Of a stretch of 53,004 bases of DNA, positions 25,562 through 33,363 are shown in pieces (the stretch's first letter is position 1; each line of letters opens with the position of its first letter). Below the pieces are notes generated by a model. The model did no database searches. It was not told the DNA's origin and was given only the letters and a program-made list of their open reading frames with translations. The DNA is from Desulfobulbaceae bacterium (GTDB taxonomy: Bacteria; Desulfobacterota; Desulfobulbia; Desulfobulbales; Desulfobulbaceae). A program made the position numbers and the translations under genes. Where the stretch lies: positions 1 to 53,004 of the forward strand of contig JAABPV010000010.1 of NCBI GenBank assembly GCA_011391865.1, written 5' to 3'.

Positions 25562-25603
25562 GCCAGCCGTAGGGGCGATTCATGAATCGCCCCTACGGCT
25601 GGC
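25562..25603. repeat. 42-bp perfect palindrome, ATTCATGAAT core
   Basis: The 21-base arms are exact complements, centred between 25582 and 25583. The central 28 bases (GTAGGGGCGATTCA and its complement) are of the same family as the centre of the 48-bp palindrome at 34304-34351. The outer arms are locus-specific. It sits in the non-coding region upstream of the Roco gene. Confidence 0.85.
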
Positions 25604-25767
25604 ATCCTCAACGGCACCCTGCAATCAATCTGGTGCTCCGCCAGATACGCCAGCATACCCATCCCACCATTTTTTTCAACAGGATAATTGCGTTCCGCCT
25701 GATGCAAGGCGTATGGCAGGTTCTATAGTCGGGCAGCTTGATGCAGGCAGGCAGAGCAGGAAAAAAA

Positions 25768-25849
25768 CTGGAGGGATCCCATCAGACACGCTGGTGGGAT
25801 CCCTCCAGACAATCTCAAGGGTACCCATCAGGCACGCTGATGGGTACCC
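25768..25849. repeat. Two tandem hairpins with a shared core
   Basis: The first (25768-25808) has 18-bp arms with one G-T pair around ACACG. The second (25819-25849) has 13-bp perfect arms around GCACG. Both share CCCATCAG, a CACG-type loop and CTGRTGGG. The outer stem sequences differ (GGATCCC against GGTACCC). From 25850 to 26016 only a ribosome binding site for the next gene is seen. Confidence 0.8.
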
Positions 25850-26016
25850 ACTAACGTTTCCGATGGCTCAGGTGTAATTCATGAATGGTCTATATGAGGA
25901 TGCTCATGGCAGATGGTTGCAGAAAAATTAGGCAGGAGGTATGCTGGAATAAAAGGCGTGCTGGCCTGAAGCCGAAAGATGTGCAGCCTTAAACCCGCTG
26001 ATCTCAGGAGGAGACG

Positions 26017-26256
26017 ATGCCTGTCGCTGTGAAGATTTCTGATGACCTTGCCGCCCAGGCGCGAACAAGGGCCAAGGTGTTCAAGCGCTCTGTGGCCGGA
26101 CAGATTGAATACTGGGCAAAGATAGGGCAGCTTGTCGAAGAGAATCCCGACTTGCCGCCGCCAATGATTCAGGATGTGCTGCTCGCAAGGGAGGAGATTA
26201 AGGCCGGTCTGGGTGTTCCTTATGTCTTTGCCGGGAAGCATGGGACAGATCGCTGA
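26017..26256 (+). CDS. ParD-like antitoxin
   Basis: The 79-residue protein MPVAVKISDDLAAQARTRAKVFKRSVAGQIEYWAKIG has the ribbon-helix-helix start and the AGQIEYWAKIG helix of ParD-like antitoxins, which bind DNA and neutralise a RelE/ParE toxin. AGGAGGAGACG precedes the ATG. The coding region overlaps the toxin gene by 17 bases, so the pair is translated together. Autoregulation is expected; the hairpins at 25768-25849 lie upstream. Confidence 0.75.
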   Translation: MPVAVKISDDLAAQARTRAKVFKRSVAGQIEYWAKIGQLVEENPDLPPPMIQDVLLAREEIKAGLGVPYVFAGKHGTDR

Positions 26257-26536
26257 GGTTATTCAGTCCCCTCTTTTTGCCCGGCAGAAAAAGAAGCTGA
26301 AGGAAAAGGAGCAGCGCGGCTTGGACGAGGCTGTGCGGGCAATCATGGCTGATCCTGCTGTTGGCAGCGCAAAGTGCGGTGACTTGCAGGGTGTGCGTGT
26401 CTATAAATACCGATCCGGCACGAGTCAGATGCTGCTGGCATACGAGCTTGCTGACAATGGCACCACGCTGCACCTTTATGCGGTTGGCCGACATGAAAAC
26501 TTTTACCGTGACCTGAGCAAATACATTCACCAGTAG
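26240..26536 (+). CDS. RelE/ParE-type toxin
   Basis: The 98-residue protein has the RelE/ParE pattern: SPLFARQKKKLKEKEQRGLDEAVRAIMADP, then GDLQGVRVYKYRSGTSQMLLAYEL, ending HLYAVGRHENFYRDLSKYI. Members cleave ribosome-bound mRNA or poison gyrase. The ATG at 26240 overlaps the antitoxin end; an ATG at 26222 would add six residues. Its stop lies 10 bases before the end of the convergent dnaE gene. Confidence 0.75.
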   Translation: MGQIAEVIQSPLFARQKKKLKEKEQRGLDEAVRAIMADPAVGSAKCGDLQGVRVYKYRSGTSQMLLAYELADNGTTLHLYAVGRHENFYRDLSKYIHQ

Positions 26537-26545
26537 CCCGCCGTC

Positions 26546-29500
26546 CTAACGCTCCCTTCCCCCCTCGCTCTTCCGCTTCCGCGCCTCGGCCTTCTTTGTC
26601 TGCACAATGAGACAATCTTTGCCAAACTGCTGCCTGAGCTGCTGGAAGAAGTCCGCGCAAGGCCGGACAGCCATGTCAGGATGCGGCTCAATGTCTGCCT
26701 CGCCGCGACCGTCGAAGTGGAGGGTGATCTTGATTGGCAGCGTGCCGTGAAACTGGTAGAGCAAATCCTTCAGCGCGGTGAGCTGAGGCCGTCCGACCCG
26801 ATCTGACCGTAGCCGGATGACCGCTTTCTCCATGAGCTGCTCCAGCGCCTCATTCAGGGGCAGGACGCTGTCCGCGATGATGTTGGCACCGCGCTCGCTG
26901 ACCTGCACTGTGCCTTGGACGATCAGCGGCTGCTCGCTGCCAAGCAGGTGCGAGCAGCGGGCAAAGGTCTCCGGGAAGACGACCACCTCGACGCTGGCCG
27001 TCATGTCCTCCAGCACTGTGAAGGCCATGCGGTCGCCCTTCTTTGAGCGGTGCTCCTTGAAGCGTTGGATTAGCCCGCCGACCCGCACGGTCTGGCCGTC
27101 TTTCCAGCTCTCCATCGCCGCAAGGTCGGAGTCGGCCACCAGGCGGATATGGTCTATCACGCCGTCCAGCGGGTGGCCGGTGAGGAAGAAGCCGACCGTC
27201 TCCTTCTCATAGCCGAGCTTGACCAGCGGTGCCCATTCCTCCACGTCGGGCAGCTTGATCTCCGCTGCCACGCTTGCCCCGCTCTTGGCCGCGCCCCCGC
27301 CCATGCCGAAGAGGCTCATCTGGCCGCTCATCCGGTCGCGCTGCACAGTCTTGGCCTGCTCAATGGTCTTGTCCAAGACCTCCATCAGCTGCGCCCGCTT
27401 GGCCCGCATGGAGTCAAAGGCCCCGGCCTTAATCAGGTTCTCCAGCACCTTGCGGTTGACCCGGCTCGAATCCACCCGCCCGCAGAAGTCGGCCAAGGAT
27501 GTGTACGGTGCCTTACGCCGCTCCTCGATGACCGAATCCAAGGCTGCGCCGCCCACGCCCTTCACTGCGGCGAGACCAAAGCGGATGCGGTCTTTGATAA
27601 CCGTGAAGTCGTGGTAGGACTCGTTGATGTCCGGCGGCAGCACCTCAATGCTCATCTGCCTGCACTCATTGATGTACCTCACCACCTTGTCGGTGTTGTC
27701 AACGTCGCAGGAGAGCAGCGCAGCAAGGAACTGGGCCGGGTAATGCGCCTTGAGGTAGGCGGTGTGATAGGCAACGAGGGCGTAGGCGGCGGAGTGTGAG
27801 TTGTGGACGATGAGGCCGTCCGCCACGAAGTTGTGGTCTTCCTCCACCGTGAGATCGTAAGTCTGCTGCTCGCCACGCGGCTCAATCACGGCCACGCTGT
27901 CCCAGAAGATGTCGGACTCGGCGATCTCAGCAAGGCGGCTGGAAGCGAAGAAGCCCGCCAGCCGGGCGAGGGTAGAGCGGCGGAAGCCGCGCTTCCCGGC
28001 AGAGCCTTTGCCCATGAACTCCTTCATACACACGCCGGAGCGTCGCTCCAACTCGCTCCACGTCAGACCTGCGCTCCTGCGCTCCGCGTCCACCCACGTG
28101 CGCACCTCAGCCGGAATGGTGTCTTTCGAGGTCAGGCCGGGCTGCTTTCCTTCAAGGTGATGGCGGAGCTGCTCGGCCTGCCGCTCCCGCCCCAGCGCAT
28201 GAGGGACGACACGCCTGATGAAGGTCTCGGCGGTGCCTTCCCCGACCAGATGCACTGTGTATCCTGGACGCATTTCCCCTCGGTAACGGAATTGCTTCTC
28301 ATGCACACCGCTTGGGATGCCCAGCCGCAGCAGGAGCGTTTGCACGTCGTAGGCGAGCTGGAAGGACGAGGTGGCATAGAACGGCGTGAACTGGTCGTGA
28401 TTGGCAATGAAGCCGTCGCCTGCCCAGAGCCTGCCGAGGAATAGTTCGATATCCGCATCACCCAGAAGGAAGACCTCTGGCGGGACAGCCTTCTCGACGG
28501 CCTTCTTGCCCAAGATGCCGAGCTGTTCCGCCCAGTGCCATGCGCCGGAGCGGACAGGCGGGGCAGCTTCCTCCTCTGCGCTCCGCTCTCCCTTGCGGAA
28601 GCGCATGTCGTGGCCCGTGTTCACGCAGACCTCAAAGCGTCCGTCACTGCGTTGATACACCCGCGCCTTGCTCTCCGGGAACTGCGCTGCGGCCTCGGCG
28701 AAGTCATGCACAAGCACGGCATCGTTGCCGAAGAAGTAGAGCGAGGACGGGTGGCAGACGTTCCCCTCTGCGAGCAGACCAGCAAGGCAGATCAGCTCGT
28801 GGCGCGGCCAGTATTTGCCTCCCTGCACTATCAACCGGCGAGGCGCGGCAATCCGGTCGCCGGGCTTGAGATCACCGAGCAGCGTCCAGCCGTCAAGGGT
28901 GCGGAAAGGATGGTTCGCAGTCGCGGTGATCCGATGCCCCTGGGCTGTCCGCAGCTCAAAGACCGGCTTGATCCCGTTCTCAAAGACATCAAGCACCTTG
29001 CGCGGACGCAGCTTATAGTCTTCACCAAGGGCGTGCACCATGAAGCGGCGCGGCTGCTGATGCAGCTCTTCAACCGTGAGCAGCTTGCCTGTCTCCGCAT
29101 CAAGCAGCCGGGTGGAGCCTATGACACACTTGTTAAAACCGTAAGCCGCAAACTTAGCCATCAGGTCAAAGACATAGGCGGCCCGCTCTTCCGGGATGCC
29201 GTTGACCTTGGCACCGGCCATGAACTTGCCGCGCTCGGCCTCCATCACCTCCGGTATCTTCTTACCCATAGCCCGGCGGAGGATGTCCGCGTCGCCGAGG
29301 CTGTAGGAGGCGAGGATGTTGGAGATTTTCATCACCTGCTCTTGATAGACGATGACCCCGTAGGTCTCCCGCAGCACTTCCTTGATCTGCGGCACAGGGT
29401 ACTCGGCAGGACGGCGGCCATGCTTGGTCTCGACGAACTGATCGACCATACCGGAGTCGAGCGGACCTGGCCGGTAGAGAGCGACCAGGGCGATGAGGTC

Positions 29501-31378
29501 GGTGAACTGCTCTGGGGCCATCTTGATCAGCAGCTCGCGCATCCCGTCGCTTTCGAGCTGGAACACACCGAGGCTGCTGCCCGCGCAGAGCAGGTCGTAG
29601 GTCTTCTGGTCGTCAGTGGGCAGCTTGTTGAGATGCACATCAAGGCCGATGTCCTGCTTGATCAGCTTGAGAGCGCGGTCTATCACGGTCAGGGTTTTGA
29701 GGCCAAGGAAGTCGAACTTGATCAGTCCGGTCATCTCGGTGTACTTCATGTCGTACTGGGTGAGGATCTCCTTGTCCGGGCCGATGCAGACCGGCAGGTA
29801 CTCGACCATCGGCTTGGGCGAGATGACCACCCCGGCAGCGTGCGTTGACTTGTGCCGGGCCAGTCCCTCCAGCGTCTGCGCCACCTTGAGCAGCTTCTGG
29901 ATGCTCTCCTCCCGCATCGCATCGCGCAGGCGCGGCTCCTGATCAATCGCCTTCTTCAGGGTGATCTTCAGCTCTTCCGGCACCAGCTTGGCGATCCGGT
30001 CAACCTGGGGCAGGGGAATCTCCAGCACCCGGCCCACGTCGCGCAGCACAGCCCGCGCCTTCATCGAACCGTAGGCGACAATCTGGGCCACGTGCGCATC
30101 GCCGCCGTAACGTTGGCGGACGTAATCAATCACCTCATCCCGCCGGTCTTTGCAGAAGTCCACGTCAAAGTCGGGCATGGACACCCGCTCGACGTTGAGG
30201 AAGCGCTCGAAGAGGAGGCCGTAGGGGATGGGGTCAATGTCAGTGATCGCCATGCAGTAGGCGGCGAGACTGCCCGCCCCTGAACCACGACCTGGCCCAA
30301 CCGGGATGCCCTTGCTCTTGGCCCAATTGATAAAGTCGGCGACGATGAGGAAGTAGCCCGCAAAGCCCATCTTCTGGATGACCTTGATCTCCATCTCCAG
30401 CCGCTCTCGGTACTGCGCCTCCAGCTCTGGGCTGACCTCCTGCAACTCGCGCAGCAGGGCCAGCCGCTGCTCCAGCCCGTCGCGGCAGGCGTGCTCAAAG
30501 AGGCTTTCCAGCGACTCGCCCGCAGGCACCGGGAAGATCGGGAAGTGGTTCTCGCCGAACTTCAGCTTAAGGTCGCAGCGTTCGGCCACTTCCATCGTGT
30601 TGCTCAGGGCTTCCGGGCACCAGCTAAACTGCCGGGCCATCACGTCCGGCGGCTTGAAGTACAGCTCGTCGGTGGAGAACTTGAAGCGGCCCTGATCGCT
30701 GATCACCTTGCTGGTCTGAATGCAGAGCAGCACCTCGTGGGCGTAGGCCTCGTCCTTGTTCAGGTAGTGGCAATCGTTTGTGGCCACCAGCTTGATGCCG
30801 AGATCATGGCCCAATTCCTGCAAGCCTGTATTGACCTTCGTTTGCTCCGGGATGCCGTTCTCCTGCACCTCGAAGTACAGGCGGTCGCCGAAGAGCTGGC
30901 GCAGCTCAAGGGCTTTCTCTCGTGCCGCGTCCATCGTGCCGTGATTGATCAGCCAAGGCACCTCGCCATGCAGGCAAGCGGAGAGGGCGATCAGTCCTTC
31001 GTGGTGCGCGGCCAGCAGCTTGCGGTCAATACGCGGCTTGTAGTAGAAGCCCGCTGTCTGGGCAACAGAGGCCAGCTTCATCAGGTTGCGGTAGCCGTCC
31101 TCGTTCATCGCCAGCAGGACGAGGTGGAAGTTGTGGCCCGCGCTCTTGTCGTGGATGAGGTGGTCGGTCTCGGCAATGTACAGCTCGCAGCCGATGATGG
31201 GGCGCAGACCGGCTTTCTTCGCCTTGGTGTAGAACTCCAGCGCGCCATACATGGCCCCGTGATCGGTGACAGCCACGGCGTTCATGCCGTATTCTTTGGT
31301 CTTTTCAATCAGATCGCCGATGCGGATGGCACCGTCGAGCATGGAATATTGCGTGTGGACGTGCAGGTGGGTGAACAT
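26546..31378 (-). CDS. dnaE: DNA polymerase III alpha subunit interrupted by an intein
   Basis: The 1610-codon frame encodes the replicative polymerase. The N-terminal PHP domain starts FTHLHVHTQYSMLDG and contains VTDHGAMYGAL. The catalytic palm has MPDFDVDFCKDRRDEVIDY near residue 400. The tail has helix-hairpin-helix and OB-fold regions (GLIQRFKEHRSKKGDRMAF). A 443-residue intein sits after K750 in the motif YGFNK/SHSAAYA. Removal leaves 1167 residues, the normal length. The gene converges on the ParD/RelE pair. Fragments of its sequence occur at four other places in the window. The start at 31378 fits the family. Confidence 0.95.
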   Translation of the reverse strand: MFTHLHVHTQYSMLDGAIRIGDLIEKTKEYGMNAVAVTDHGAMYGALEFYTKAKKAGLRPIIGCELYIAETDHLIHDKSAGHNFHLVLLAMNEDGYRNLMKLASVAQTAGFYYKPRIDRKLLAAHHEGLIALSACLHGEVPWLINHGTMDAAREKALELRQLFGDRLYFEVQENGIPEQTKVNTGLQELGHDLGIKLVATNDCHYLNKDEAYAHEVLLCIQTSKVISDQGRFKFSTDELYFKPPDVMARQFSWCPEALSNTMEVAERCDLKLKFGENHFPIFPVPAGESLESLFEHACRDGLEQRLALLRELQEVSPELEAQYRERLEMEIKVIQKMGFAGYFLIVADFINWAKSKGIPVGPGRGSGAGSLAAYCMAITDIDPIPYGLLFERFLNVERVSMPDFDVDFCKDRRDEVIDYVRQRYGGDAHVAQIVAYGSMKARAVLRDVGRVLEIPLPQVDRIAKLVPEELKITLKKAIDQEPRLRDAMREESIQKLLKVAQTLEGLARHKSTHAAGVVISPKPMVEYLPVCIGPDKEILTQYDMKYTEMTGLIKFDFLGLKTLTVIDRALKLIKQDIGLDVHLNKLPTDDQKTYDLLCAGSSLGVFQLESDGMRELLIKMAPEQFTDLIALVALYRPGPLDSGMVDQFVETKHGRRPAEYPVPQIKEVLRETYGVIVYQEQVMKISNILASYSLGDADILRRAMGKKIPEVMEAERGKFMAGAKVNGIPEERAAYVFDLMAKFAAYGFNKCVIGSTRLLDAETGKLLTVEELHQQPRRFMVHALGEDYKLRPRKVLDVFENGIKPVFELRTAQGHRITATANHPFRTLDGWTLLGDLKPGDRIAAPRRLIVQGGKYWPRHELICLAGLLAEGNVCHPSSLYFFGNDAVLVHDFAEAAAQFPESKARVYQRSDGRFEVCVNTGHDMRFRKGERSAEEEAAPPVRSGAWHWAEQLGILGKKAVEKAVPPEVFLLGDADIELFLGRLWAGDGFIANHDQFTPFYATSSFQLAYDVQTLLLRLGIPSGVHEKQFRYRGEMRPGYTVHLVGEGTAETFIRRVVPHALGRERQAEQLRHHLEGKQPGLTSKDTIPAEVRTWVDAERRSAGLTWSELERRSGVCMKEFMGKGSAGKRGFRRSTLARLAGFFASSRLAEIAESDIFWDSVAVIEPRGEQQTYDLTVEEDHNFVADGLIVHNSHSAAYALVAYHTAYLKAHYPAQFLAALLSCDVDNTDKVVRYINECRQMSIEVLPPDINESYHDFTVIKDRIRFGLAAVKGVGGAALDSVIEERRKAPYTSLADFCGRVDSSRVNRKVLENLIKAGAFDSMRAKRAQLMEVLDKTIEQAKTVQRDRMSGQMSLFGMGGGAAKSGASVAAEIKLPDVEEWAPLVKLGYEKETVGFFLTGHPLDGVIDHIRLVADSDLAAMESWKDGQTVRVGGLIQRFKEHRSKKGDRMAFTVLEDMTASVEVVVFPETFARCSHLLGSEQPLIVQGTVQVSERGANIIADSVLPLNEALEQLMEKAVIRLRSDRVGRPQLTALKDLLYQFHGTLPIKITLHFDGRGEADIEPHPDMAVRPCADFFQQLRQQFGKDCLIVQTKKAEARKRKSEGGRER
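27800..29128 (-). other. DnaE intein with LAGLIDADG homing endonuclease (443 residues)
   Basis: The element starts with Cys (CVIGSTRLLDAETG, residue 751 of the precursor) and ends in VHN before Ser (GLIVHN/SHS). It has block B TANHPF and block F DLTVEEDHNFVADG. All splice residues (C1, TxxH, terminal HN, +1 Ser) are present, so it should splice. Between the splice blocks lie two dodecapeptide motifs, LAGLLAEGNV (about residue 120) and LGRLWAGDGFI (about residue 231), typical of DOD endonucleases. The first has Glu where Asp is usual. The insertion point in the GFNK/SHS motif is 3 residues past the well-known cyanobacterial split DnaE site (Y/CFNKSHS). Confidence 0.92.
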
Positions 31379-31435
31379 GGTGGAAAAGAAGATAGAAAAA
31401 CAGGAGAGACGGGCGGCAGTCTCAAGAAAAACTTC

Positions 31436-31762
31436 TCAGATAGCCGCAGCGCAATTCCGCACAGACATGAATCTGGCAAAATCAAGCACCTGTCTTGCGG
31501 CATCATCCGGCAGGACGGCTATCAAGGCTGAAGCCTGCTCCGCTATCGGAATCCATTGCCGGGTTGCTGCCTGCCAGACAACAATGAAATGGCGGGCAGG
31601 CAGCGCGAGAAAGTCCAAAGTTTCTCCATTTTCATTGGTGAATTCGACTTCATAAACATCATTTCCGTGGCTATGCACCACTGTTCCCTGCATCCCGGCG
31701 CGAATATTCTTTCCCGGAATGTCTTTTACGATTTCAACAATATCTCCGATTTCCGGCATCAT
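31436..31762 (-). CDS. DUF4926-like protein with C-terminal extension
   Basis: The first 65 residues (EIGDIVEIVKDIPGKNIRAGMQGTVVHS, then YEVEFTNENGETLDFLALPARH) fit DUF4926, a small SH3-like beta domain. The tail ALIAVLPDDAARQVLDFARFM resembles the start of DUF2281-type antitoxins. The gene follows the DUF6883 gene after 2 bases. Such pairs are widespread in accessory regions and may be toxin-antitoxin related, but no function is established. Confidence 0.6.
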   Translation of the reverse strand: MMPEIGDIVEIVKDIPGKNIRAGMQGTVVHSHGNDVYEVEFTNENGETLDFLALPARHFIVVWQAATRQWIPIAEQASALIAVLPDDAARQVLDFARFMSVRNCAAAI

Positions 31763-31764
31763 GT

Positions 31765-32106
31765 TTATTTCCTGACATAAAGTGTTGCAAGATGCGCTTC
31801 TCTGCTTGTTGGAGGAATAATCCAGCCAGTTCTGACAACCGCGTGACGGTTTTCTATTCCTTGGATGGGAATATCAGCCGTGTAGCGGGTTCCAAATTGG
31901 TCTTCACTATGCAATGTGATTTCCGCCAGCAAGGATTGCTCCTCAAGTTGCATCAGCAGGTTTGTAAAATTCTCTTTCGTAAAGCCAAGCAGCTTTTCAA
32001 ACAGCACGGCCTTATGTTTTCCGTGCGGAGAATCAGTATCAAGGGCGTAATGCGTCAGCTTGCGGGGATCAATACAGATGCGGTCAGCAAACTCTGCCAG
32101 TATCAC
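31765..32106 (-). CDS. DUF6883-like protein
   Basis: The 113-residue protein has KLTHYALDTDSPHGKHKAVLFEKLLGFTKEN and ends VVRTGWIIPPTSREAHLATLYV. That layout matches DUF6883, often encoded next to DUF4926. It overlaps the upstream small gene by 23 bases and is followed by the DUF4926 gene, forming a three-gene unit. Function is unknown; a toxin-antitoxin or mobile-region role is a guess. Confidence 0.6.
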   Translation of the reverse strand: MILAEFADRICIDPRKLTHYALDTDSPHGKHKAVLFEKLLGFTKENFTNLLMQLEEQSLLAEITLHSEDQFGTRYTADIPIQGIENRHAVVRTGWIIPPTSREAHLATLYVRK

Positions 32107-32305
32107 AATCTGCGCTCCAGTTTTTTGTTATGCAATCACTGACGATTTCATGAACATGTTCGGAGGTATTGCCTTCATTGCCGCTGAATATTCCCGCAAT
32201 TGACAGCAGGAATGAAGCGTCTGGCGAGGGCTGCGCAGGTACAGGCACAGGAAGATTTTTCAGAAGGTCTTGGCGGATGTTTACTGAAGAAATTGTTCTG
32301 CTCAT
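32084..32305 (-). CDS. Small antitoxin-like protein, first gene of the DUF6883/DUF4926 unit
   Basis: The 73-residue protein begins MSRTISSVNIRQDLLKNLPVP and has LLSIAGIFSGNEGNTSEHVHEIVSDCITK. The ending VHEIVSDCI resembles small antitoxins that precede a toxin gene. It overlaps the DUF6883 gene by 23 bases, so the three genes form one unit. Similarity is weak and the last about 10 residues look random. Confidence 0.45.
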   Translation of the reverse strand: MSRTISSVNIRQDLLKNLPVPVPAQPSPDASFLLSIAGIFSGNEGNTSEHVHEIVSDCITKNWSADCDTGRVC

Positions 32306-32402
32306 GGAGATTTTTTAGAACGCAGAAGAAGGCAGATTTTTCAAGGCGGAACAAGCTGTGTTCAGACGAATACGGAAGTCCGCCTTCGCATCATGCAGAT
32401 TG

Positions 32403-32753
32403 TCACGACTGCGGTGGCTTAGGCTTTCGCACTGGCTTTTTCCGCTCGCTTGCCCTTGTGCCGCCAACCATCTCGTATTCCGAGGAATTCAGCCCGCAAA
32501 GCGACTTGATCGCCAGCCGGATGATTATGAGATACTCATTCAATCCCTTAACATCATCGGCCTTAATATTGACCATCTGCGTCCGCTCGGCGTTAATCGC
32601 GTCCACTGCTTTTGTCGATGTTTTCAGCGCATTGATCTTCGCCTCCAGCTCCGCGATTGAGATGCCTACTGGCAGTCCCGCACCGATTTTCTCCATTGCC
32701 TCCTTGATCTTGTTTGCTTCTTGCAGCAGATTTGCTATGTTTCCTCCGATCAT
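32403..32753 (-). CDS. Hypothetical protein, 116 residues
   Basis: The product starts MIGGNIANLLQEANKIKEAMEKIGAGLPVGISIAELEAKINALK. It is helical with a basic, proline-rich tail (RKKPVRKPKPPQS). The segment SSEYEMVGGTRASERKK resembles tails of uncharacterised proteins seen in other bacteria. No signal peptide or membrane helix is visible. It lies between the DUF unit and an AT-rich array. Function unknown. Confidence 0.5.
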   Translation of the reverse strand: MIGGNIANLLQEANKIKEAMEKIGAGLPVGISIAELEAKINALKTSTKAVDAINAERTQMVNIKADDVKGLNEYLIIIRLAIKSLCGLNSSEYEMVGGTRASERKKPVRKPKPPQS

Positions 32754-32790
32754 AACTGCCTCCTGTTGGTTGCGGGTTGCGCGTAGAGTG

Positions 32791-33030
32791 CCTTTCCAAG
32801 AAAGGCGTGACGCTTTGTTGAAAACAAGACGTTTGATTCAAAAAAGAGTGATCTCGTATTTAGGTGAAGCAGGTTCTGTTCAAAATAAAGCTGGCTTGCG
32901 TTTGAACGGAAGATGTTCTATTTAAAAAAGACTGGCTTTCTGTTTGAATAAAATAGGGTTAATTTTGAATAGAACGGACTTGATTCAAACGAAAGCCTCC
33001 TCTTTCAAGAAACAAGACTATCTTTAGGAA
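32791..33030. repeat. Phased TT-n-AA array (array D), about 21-bp pitch
   Basis: A TTTGAA/TTCAAA/TTTAAA-type motif recurs with centres at about 32820, 32839, 32861, 32881, 32904, 32924, 32946, 32967, 32986, 33006 and 33026. The spacings are 19-23 bases. Several units continue AAAGAnnGGCTTnTG, a pattern partly shared with the array at 3.1 kb. The region between genes here (32754-33363) also holds a dnaE fragment and a promoter, and otherwise nothing recognised. Confidence 0.75.
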
Positions 33031-33191
33031 AGAGGCAGATAGGACACTGTTTTTCCGCATGTTTTTACTGAAGATTCTCCTGTCTTGTACGAGACCGGCA
33101 TTCAACGCATCATACCCCTGCGAAAGGAAAAATCAAGCAGTATTTTTGTTTGCAGCGGCTTGCTCCAAGCGGATCACCTGTGCTGCTAACA

Positions 33192-33248
33192 GCGTTCATG
33201 CCGTATTCTTTGGTCTTCTCAATCAGGTCGCCGATGCGGATGGCACCG
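33192..33248. repeat. dnaE fragment 2 (copy of 31278-31334)
   Basis: This 57-base stretch matches the start of the dnaE PHP region (31278-31334) at 55 of 57 bases in the same orientation. It lies at the left border of the toxin island, about 115 bases before the collar-like gene. No dnaE sequence flanks it. Confidence 0.9.
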
Positions 33249-33294
33249 CCGGGCCTGTCAACAGCTTTCGCGGACAGTTTCCGGCATTTTTTTC

Positions 33295-33323
33295 TTGACA
33301 GCGCACAGAAAAAGTTCTAACAC
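33295..33323 (+). promoter_or_regulatory. Probable promoter of the toxin island
   Basis: TTGACA (33295-33300) is followed after 17 bases by TAACAC (33318-33323), about 40 bases before the ATG of the collar-like gene. The -10 box is weak. Confidence 0.5.
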
Positions 33324-33363
33324 TGCGCATCAGGCATTTGGTCCGTCCGGCAACAACGCACCG

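Noticed and set aside
25381..25707. Extra 109 residues at the N-terminus of the Roco protein
   Set aside because: They translate arrays and the 42-bp palindrome; the LRR protein starts cleanly at 25380.
27149..30283. Long plus-strand ORFs opposite dnaE
   Set aside because: They are shadows of a GC-rich coding strand with no recognisable domains.
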